From: Patella vulgata
Taxonomy: Eukaryota; Mollusca; Gastropoda; Patellidae
DNA length: 64,000 bases
Direction: 5' to 3'
Assembly (NCBI RefSeq): GCF_932274485.2
Contig: NC_065884.2
Location: 57,164,546 to 57,228,545, forward strand
Position numbers and translations under genes: made by a program. Shown piece by piece: positions 57,816-64,000 of this stretch; the stretch's first letter is position 1, and every line of letters starts with the position of its first letter. The notes under the pieces are model-generated. The model had not been told where the DNA came from, did not search any database, and saw only the letters and a program-made list of their open reading frames with translations.

Positions 57816-57972
57816 GGATATTTGTCGTTTTAGAGTGAATAACATATTTTATTTCATCGAGAAGCAAGAAAACTTATATTTCCACGAATGCGTAGCATGA
57901 GTGAAAATATAAACGTTTTTTTGCGTAGAGATGAAATAAAATATGTTATTCACGACAAAACGACAAATGTTC
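57816..57972. repeat. Long hairpin with nested inner hairpin
   Basis: 57816-57861 pairs with 57926-57972 at roughly 90 percent. Inside, CTTATATTTCCAC and GTGAAAATATAAAC pair again around ATGCGTAGCAT. Confidence 0.85.
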
Positions 57973-57975
57973 TAT

Positions 57976-58737
57976 TTATTTTATGACTCGTTTCCACATT
58001 AACCCTAACACTGATAAGAGTTACGCATATTATTATGTATCCTTCTCGGTATTTCACTGAATCATACGGGTGTTGGACGCTTGTTATAGGTTAATTATTG
58101 ACATAACAAATAATAACAGAGGGTTAAAATGGAAAACAGAAAACATTGTCTTAAATAACAATACGGTGTTGGTTACAGGTAAGCCAGACTTTCAATCTCT
58201 GGTACAAAAATTTGTCTAATGCGTATACAGTCTGAACTAACATTCAGTTTTCGAGCGATAGTTACGTACGATGCGTATAAAATAAAAGCCTAGTTAAACA
58301 AAGCTTTTTTCTGCGATATCACCTCGGTGGGAGCGGACGTTAAATAAAGCTATTTCACACACACAAACAAAGCTAAAGATTAGATTCTGAGCAATGGCGG
58401 CCACTTTAAGACACTTCTCTTGAAGGTGATCAAAGTAGGAAGTGGAGTCCTATGTTCAGTATTAATAAAGTTATGCCAAGAATGCACCCCGCCCCCTTTT
58501 GCTCACATCAAAAATATATCCTCTATTATAGATCTTGAAGTTGGCTTAAATTGCATGACCTTCCCATGGCAAAGTCTTAGTCTAATGAGCTTAATTTATA
58601 ATTAAACTATGACAGACTATATGATACCGGATACTAAAGTAAGGTGATATTGAGTATGTTTCCATATTAATATCACTTATATTACAAGCTTAACATAAGT
58701 CTAACTTGATAATGGACACCTAAAGTACAGCCGTCAA
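57976..58737. other. No gene seen
   Basis: No recognised feature apart from a SINE-like GGAGCGGACGTTAAATAAAG scrap at about 58330. Confidence 0.45.
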
Positions 58738-58860
58738 CGATTGCGTCTGTGGGCTGACGTGAAAAGTGTTGCCAAATCGTTCGATTGGGATAAAAAAAAA
58801 CATGTACAAATTGATAATGGACGTAAAAGAACGCCTGACAGTTGGGAATTGTAGAAGACA
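58738..58860 (+). mobile_element. S2 SINE middle fragment
   Basis: CAAATCGTTCGATTGGGATA and GGACGTAAAAGAACGCCTGA CAGTTGGGAATT. Confidence 0.6.
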
Positions 58861-59052
58861 GAAACACCGATGTCTACCGGAATTCCCTCATCCTCGCATT
58901 ACACGTGTAAACGTAGAAAAATATTGTACTGATGTGACATTATATAAATTGGATAAAATTTTATTGTAAAAAGTAAATATATAACAAAGTAAAGGAGTTT
59001 ACTTTGACGGATAATCTCCTACATCCAAACATCCTAATACCACTATGTAATC

Positions 59053-59450
59053 TTAAAGGACAATATTGGTGTCAGTCATTAGAACTGGTTAACTACATAT
59101 ACGTTCCAAATATAATTTTAATACAGATATCATTGCTACGATAGATGCGTTATGAAGATTTCAAGAAAGGGAAGTGACGAACGCAAAAGGAAAAGAAGGA
59201 GTTATTCTTCTATATAACTGACTGAAGTGACGAGTGATAATAGAATTTCTGTTCACTAATAATTCCTTCGAAGACCAAAAGTTGTTATGTGAGGCTGTTA
59301 GATGATATCTGATAATTCAAAAAAGTAATTGAATGTCACTAAATAAGGGAAATAGTCTGTACATTCCCTTGTTTTTATTCATTCTATACTTAATAAAAAC
59401 TTGGTAATGCGCGAACTTTTTCTATTTTTCTCGTTTTATCTTGTCATTTT
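59053..59450. mobile_element. Fold-back element F, copy 2, one arm mostly lost
   Basis: TTAAAGGACAATATTGG starts an arm matching 50492-50840. The loop is in the opposite orientation to copy 1 (ATTCATTCTATACTTA). The second arm breaks off after about 60 bases. Confidence 0.88.
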
Positions 59451-59544
59451 ATCTCTAAGCTTACAATATCCATCTTGCTGTCCCGTTTATTTGTCTAATG
59501 TTTATTAATTTGTGCTTGCTAGTTATTGTGGTGTGGCATCTCTA

Positions 59545-59805
59545 CTCTTATCGCCTGGTTCCCATTCGTCATCGGTGCAGTGGGGGGGGGGGGGGTGCTT
59601 GAAAAAGAACATCGTAAAGTCGTTTGGATGGGGCGAAAACACGAGTTTGCCTATAAAGAACCCTTGACAGAGGGAATTCGATATAAGAGTAGGACATAGC
59701 GCCGCTGTCCAAGCTAAATTTCCCTTACAGCACACTGAATGGCGTATTCCCATCTTCATTAACCCAGTCGGTGCTGATCAGTAGAACGTTAAACTCCATT
59801 TTATT
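59545..59805 (+). mobile_element. S2 SINE with G13 run in its head
   Basis: The G run at 59581-59595 stands in the head region. GTCGTTTGGATGGGGCGAAA, AAGAACCCTTGACAG, CTTCATTAACCCAGTCGGTG and GAACGTTAAACTCCATTTTA follow. Confidence 0.85.
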
Positions 59806-60810
59806 TCTAACCATAAATGTACAACCGCCGTGAATCTTAGGTACGTGTCGCTTTATATTTATAAGTAATAACTAATCTGACAGAAGATATATCTTCCCCA
59901 TGGACACTGTATATTCAGATCACAACCTCTCTTGGGTATTTAAGCGACTCGCTTTGCGCCACAATTATAAAGTCATAAAGTCAATACGCAATTAGCCTGT
60001 CTTGAAACACTCCGGGCGTTAAGCGTTACACAAAAAGTCGCTAACTAATCCAAATCATGCACATAGATAAACCCGAGAACGATTAACTGTCTCGGTGTCA
60101 ATGTCGTAACAGATTTAGATAAATTTCAAACCTCGGTATACAGATGACTTGATTTGTGAAAACTCGATTTGCATTGCCGACAAATCGACTCGATGTTCAC
60201 CAGTAGGATTTTTAAACAACTATAACACGAGAAGGTTCAATGTATTTCAACTTCGCCTTTTGCTTGAGTTGATCCAAATTCCTGTTTTAGACAGACTTAT
60301 TGGACATGGATGGGTTTTAGATTGAATATGGAAGATAATAAGCGTGGCGAGATAGCGACGCCCGCGCTGACATAGAGAGCTACGTGTATCATGTTTGGCT
60401 TCATATATTTTAAAAGTCAATAATTTTATATTTTTTTACATACAGTGTGGACTGTTTAGAGATTGAATATAAATATGTAACTCGGTTAACAATTGTGAGT
60501 TATTCGTGTGGCAGTGCTTAGTAGGGGATATCGTTATTCTAGTTTATTGGAAGTGACAGTTAGGCAGGATTTTGTGTCTGTGTGTTCCCCTTGGGGCACC
60601 TTAGATCATGGATTTTCTCCTTCAGGTGAACTTTTATTTCTCATTGATTGGTTAAACTCTCCGTCCTATCATTTCACTTGTACTATATGCAACTTGTAAC
60701 GACAGTCTTCTATTAGTACCATATGATTAGATTGGTAGACTGTGGTAGCCATAACAATATCATGCTGCTATCGGACACAAGTCGTTATCTGCCTTGTGCT
60801 CCACTGACTG
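59806..60810. other. Upstream flank of the K+ channel exon, no other gene seen
   Basis: About 1 kb without a recognised repeat or coding domain. Short open frames here show no family signature. It would hold the promoter or a 5' UTR exon of the channel gene. Confidence 0.5.
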
Positions 60811-60819
60811 TATATAAAT
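60811..60819 (+). promoter_or_regulatory. Possible TATA box upstream of the K+ channel exon
   Basis: TATATAAAT lies about 42-50 bases before the start codon, which would leave a 5' UTR of only about 20 bases. Such motifs are common by chance in AT-rich DNA, and channel genes often have long, spliced 5' UTRs, so this is weak. Confidence 0.2.
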
Positions 60820-60860
60820 CACATGTTTAAGTTTCTAAGTTTTTCCAAATAATTTTTAAA

Positions 60861-61649
60861 ATGGCTATGGCATTATTATCATTTCAGAGAAGACCATCTT
60901 TTCCGGCTGGCGGTTTCGAATGGAGCGGAGGACGGAGAAAGTCCAGTTTTGGGCGACTTCGGAAAAACAGTTCCACTATGACCGATCTGATAGACGATGA
61001 AGAACCCAGTGAAAACGTTCCCCCAATATGTGATTGTAAGTGTGGCTTGCGGATAACGGACGAAACGTTACCGGATCGAAATCAAAATTCGCGCTCGGAT
61101 GACATTATTCACGAAGATGTGTGTTCTTGCCAGAATTCTAAACCGAAATATACTGCCAACAAAAAACGTCGCCGTGGTGGGAGTAAGGATACGGTCAAAA
61201 TGAACATCGGCGGACATATTTTTGAAACGTACCGATCAACTTTGCGGCGTTTGAAGAATTCTATGTTGGCGAACGATGAGAAATTAAAGTTATATTATAG
61301 ACCAGAATCGGGGGATTACTTCTTTGATCGTGACCCCACGGCTTTTGCTGCCGTCCTGAACTATTTGAGATCCGGGGAACTACACATACCAACAAATATG
61401 TGTGGTCCGTCTTTACAAAATGAGTTGGTATTCTGGGGCATTGATGAACTAGATATCGAGAGGTGTTGTTGGACGAACTACAATACCTGGAAAACTCAGT
61501 GTCGTTCCCTGGAAAAACTGGAATACGATCGTAAATTGTCCACAACCCAAAACATTATCTTGAACAAACATAACTCTACATGTTGGCAACGATATCGCTC
61601 TAAAATATGGACTTTCTTACAAGATCCCACATCTTCAAGGATAGCAAAG
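60861..61649 (+). CDS. Shaw/Kv3-type voltage-gated K+ channel, first coding exon (partial gene)
   Basis: This exon encodes the cytoplasmic N-terminus and T1 tetramerisation domain of a voltage-gated potassium channel subunit, a plasma-membrane protein that assembles as tetramers. Residues 112-210 form T1: NIGG at 115-118, ETYRSTL at 122-128, YFFDRDP at 153-159, FWGIDE at 191-196. The zinc-binding HX5CX20CC motif of non-Shaker channels is intact (H175, C181, C202, C203), and CGP...FWGID...CCW is the Shaw/Kv3 pattern. Residues 242-263 (WQRYRSKIW, DPTSSRIAK) match the Kv3 linker just before S1. The start is the first ATG after an in-frame stop at 60828, in context aaaATGg. The coding part is 263 codons and ends in phase 0 at AAG|GTAAGT; reading on past 61649 runs into intron. 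S1-S6 and the pore are not in the window. The N-terminal 110 residues are long for Shaw and hold three basic-Ser sites (S13, S28, S37), two Cys clusters (57-61, 88-90) and KKRRR at 101-105. Family is sure; subfamily is probable. Confidence 0.93.
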
Positions 61650-62074
61650 GTAAGTCTTTTAGTTTATGTTTTCATTCCTAGTTACAACCAATTGCAAAAC
61701 TTAATCAATAGTTCTTTACAAATTTTACGGTATTTCTATACGAAAAGAGCGTTACTTGGCCCTCATTAAGAAACCCACCTATAGCTTCGCCCAGAATAAA
61801 GTAATTTGAATGAAATTTTCAATATATTATAGCAAGAAACGGCTTGCCCTTTGTCTAAATCTTAGATAATACATCTTTCATGTGTTTTTTTGTTTTTGTT
61901 TTTTTTTTTTAAAAATCCCTTTGTAAATGAAAGAGAACCTTTGTTAGTACCAACTATTCGGGAAACCTGCTCAGATGTTTATCAAGAAATGCCCTGTTTA
62001 TTGACATGTTGGTTTGATAACATGATATATCTCATGGTCAAGGTAATACACGCAATCTGTATATGGATTAGGAT

Positions 62075-62202
62075 TTGACAATGGTAGAGCGGTGACCGAG
62101 AACGAAGTGGGATTACAACCACGAGATTAATTGTAAGATACGGTAGTCTTCATTAGCCCAGTCGGAAAAGAAGAACGTTAAACCCCAATTCAATTCATTT
62201 TG
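62075..62202 (+). mobile_element. S2 SINE, short copy in the channel intron
   Basis: A head-like AGAGCGGTGACCGAGAACGA then GTGGGATTACAACC, joined to CTTCATTAGCCCAGTCGGAA and GAACGTTAAACCCCAATTCA with the middle deleted. Confidence 0.72.
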
Positions 62203-62579
62203 GTAAGATACGCAATGGGATCCATTTATATGTAGCAAATAACTGTCTCTTTTGAGATATTAGTCTACTGCCCACTCCCCCAACTCCCTTTTGTACTAAA
62301 TTTTGTTTATTAACACCGTAACAACATCGGAAAGTAGCTGCTCATAGGCACTCCCAGACTGTTCTTTCATTTCGTAGGTCGCCTGTTACGTTATGTTTTG
62401 TCTGTGCTGCATTGTTTGTGTTTTTGTGCAGCCTCGCAATACCAGAAATAGTTATATATTATTGTTAGGTTATAGGCACAACATTCCAGACTAAAAGACA
62501 ATTACAGACGTTTAGACTGTATACAATAAAATGTAATCTTACGAACAAACATACCATTACTATCTGAAGACCACTTTAC

Positions 62580-62925
62580 TTTCCTTGTGTATTGTTAAAT
62601 TTAAATCGAGAAGAAGCTGTCCTTATGTATTGTTAAATTTAAATCAAGAAGGTGCTGTCCTTATTTATGTTAAATTTGAACCAGGAAGGTGTTGTCCTTA
62701 TTTATGTTAAATTTAAATCAAGGTGTTGTCCTTATTTATGTTAAATTTAAATCAGGAAGGTGCTGTCATTATTTATGTTAAATTTAAATCAAGAAGGTGC
62801 TGTCCTGATTTATGTTAAATTTAAATCAAGAAGGTGTTGTTCTTATTTATGTTAAATTTAAATCAAGAAGGTGCTATCCTTATGTATTGTTAAATTGTCC
62901 TTGTTTATTGTTAAATTTAAATCAT
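62580..62925. repeat. 37-bp minisatellite in the channel intron
   Basis: About nine units of GGTGCTGTCCTTATTTATGT TAAATTTAAATCAAGAA, some with TATGTATTG in place of TTTATG. Confidence 0.95.
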
Positions 62926-62974
62926 GAATATGGGTTACTGATCTGGCGCAATTTCTGCTTCTCACAATCTGATT

Positions 62975-63220
62975 AAAACACAGATCTGGATTAGCCAATG
63001 AAACCATCTGTTACGACGACTTCTTGGCGTGTCATGCACGGAACTGGGTAAATCACTAGAAACGTCAACGCTGATTGATTAACCAATATCTAACGTCATA
63101 GTATCAAAAGCCACTCGTACAGCCCCTTACGCGACCTTCCAGTAAAACTGGTCAGGTCTTCATGTAGTGTAGGCCATCGAAGGTATAAAAAAACGAAACG
63201 AAATATAGATATGTATTTTA
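62975..63220 (-). mobile_element. TIR element D, copy 2
   Basis: The reverse complement reads ATATCTATATTTCGTTTCGT and CCTTCGATGGCCTACACTA as in copy 1, but carries an extra stretch of about 50 bp. Its left edge keeps only ACACAGATCT of the inverted end. Confidence 0.72.
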
Positions 63221-63249
63221 ATCATTGTAGCAGCCGCAGTGCCTCGCGA

Positions 63250-63325
63250 ATAAAACCAGGGCAGAGCAGAATTTCACTCATAACATACGGCAAGACGTTA
63301 AACCCCATTTCATTTTTCACAGTCT
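63250..63325 (+). mobile_element. S2 SINE tail fragment
   Basis: CAGGGCAGAGCAGAATTTCA and AAGACGTTAAACCCCATTTC. Confidence 0.6.
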
Positions 63326-63734
63326 CTGCTAATTGCGACTAATGACTGTATTATAGACGTAATTCGTGTATATAATGTAATATATTATGGTCAATATAAA
63401 CCTTCTCATGTATTGTCTATTGATAATTACCCATCGTTACATTCAACATACATCATTTATAAATGTTTAAAACACTGGAAGCCAAACACCTCGTAACCTA
63501 GATGGAGTCGTAACCACGCGGAGTCGTAACCACGTGTGGATTTTTAACCTGGAGGAGTCGTAACCCGTAATTATCTTCTCATCGCGATAGTTATGCCGTA
63601 TTATCAGCAATCTCCTCGCTCGCCCTGTAGAAAATTTGTTGCAAAAAGACACAGTGACATGAATATCAATTTATCCGCGACACAATATGGACATCTCCCT
63701 ATTATTTGTGAGGGTAGAGGTTGTTTGTAATCAT

Positions 63735-63852
63735 CAATCGCAGTTCGGGCAAAATTTCCCACATAGCACAGTGCATTATGTTGTATGCCCGTCTTAATTA
63801 GCCTTGTCGGAACAGAACAGTAGGACGTTAGCCCCCATTTCCTTTCATTTCG
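63735..63852 (+). mobile_element. S2 SINE 3' fragment
   Basis: CAGTTCGGGCAAAATTTCCC, CTTAATTAGCCTTGTCGGAA and AGGACGTTAGCCCCCATTTC. Confidence 0.8.
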
Positions 63853-64000
63853 CCTTGTGTTTATGAAGTGTGGGTGTCTGATTTTCTAAGTACAAGTGAT
63901 TGCTCTTGTCAACTAGAATATCACCGTGTATATCCCCTATCACAGGTTGTAGCCTGGGTACTTTCAAAACAAAAAACGTCTGTGGCCTAGTCTACATTCA

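Larger units (their letters stand above)
61650..64000 (+). other. First intron of the K+ channel gene (continues past window)
   Basis: The intron opens with the donor GTAAGT directly after K263. No acceptor followed by an S1-like hydrophobic exon is visible before the right edge. The stretch holds S2 SINE fragments, a 37-bp tandem repeat and one TIR element, listed separately. At 63490-63560 a short motif near GGAGTCGTAACCAC recurs about four times. Confidence 0.8.

Noticed and set aside
61261-61545. 94-codon frame opposite the channel exon
   Set aside because: Antisense shadow of the T1 coding sequence.

Overview
The window is eukaryotic, gene-poor and AT-rich, and it is dominated by short mobile elements and tandem repeats. 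Two tRNA-headed SINE families (called S1 and S2 here) recur dozens of times. Their style (a body ending GACGTTAAACCCCATTT, followed by a CT-rich or ATTTC-rich tail) and the lophotrochozoan-looking repeat mix suggest a marine mollusc, most likely a gastropod. That assignment is inference; no gene here fixes the species. I saw no bacterial genes, operons, rRNA genes, CRISPR arrays, or retroviral, LTR or Polinton elements.

Only one host gene is convincing. The first coding exon of a Shaw/Kv3-type voltage-gated potassium channel lies on the + strand at 60861-61649. It has a complete T1 tetramerisation domain with its zinc motif and ends exactly at a consensus splice donor. The rest of the channel lies beyond the right edge, so 61650-64000 is intron. 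Two short, splice-flanked open stretches (37251-37314 and 42715-42802) are weak exon candidates for other genes.

Layout. 1-8.5 kb: S1 copies, palindromes and small duplications in otherwise featureless DNA. 8.5-20.5 kb: nested MITEs, many S1 and S2 copies, a Tc1 transposase remnant, a 150-bp satellite and a SINE whose middle is expanded in tandem. 20.9-23.5 kb: a composite fold-back element with long inverted arms and a minisatellite core. 23.5-33 kb: TTAA-flanked MITEs, a 27-bp minisatellite and a decayed L2/CR1-like LINE. 33-46 kb: more SINEs, 25-bp and 42-bp minisatellites, and a tandem array built from the end of a MITE. 46-60 kb: a 17-bp minisatellite, a 735-bp fold-back element with a second copy 8 kb away, a second LINE scrap and more SINEs. 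60-64 kb: the channel exon and its repeat-filled first intron.

The most unusual material is the set of inverted-repeat elements. Three unrelated-looking families begin TTAAAG and insert at TTAA, like T2/Kolobok-type MITEs. One has seeded a tandem array, and the 20.9-23.5 kb composite carries tandem repeats both in its arms and in its core. All element boundaries, copy matches and unit lengths were read by eye and are approximate unless a motif is quoted.
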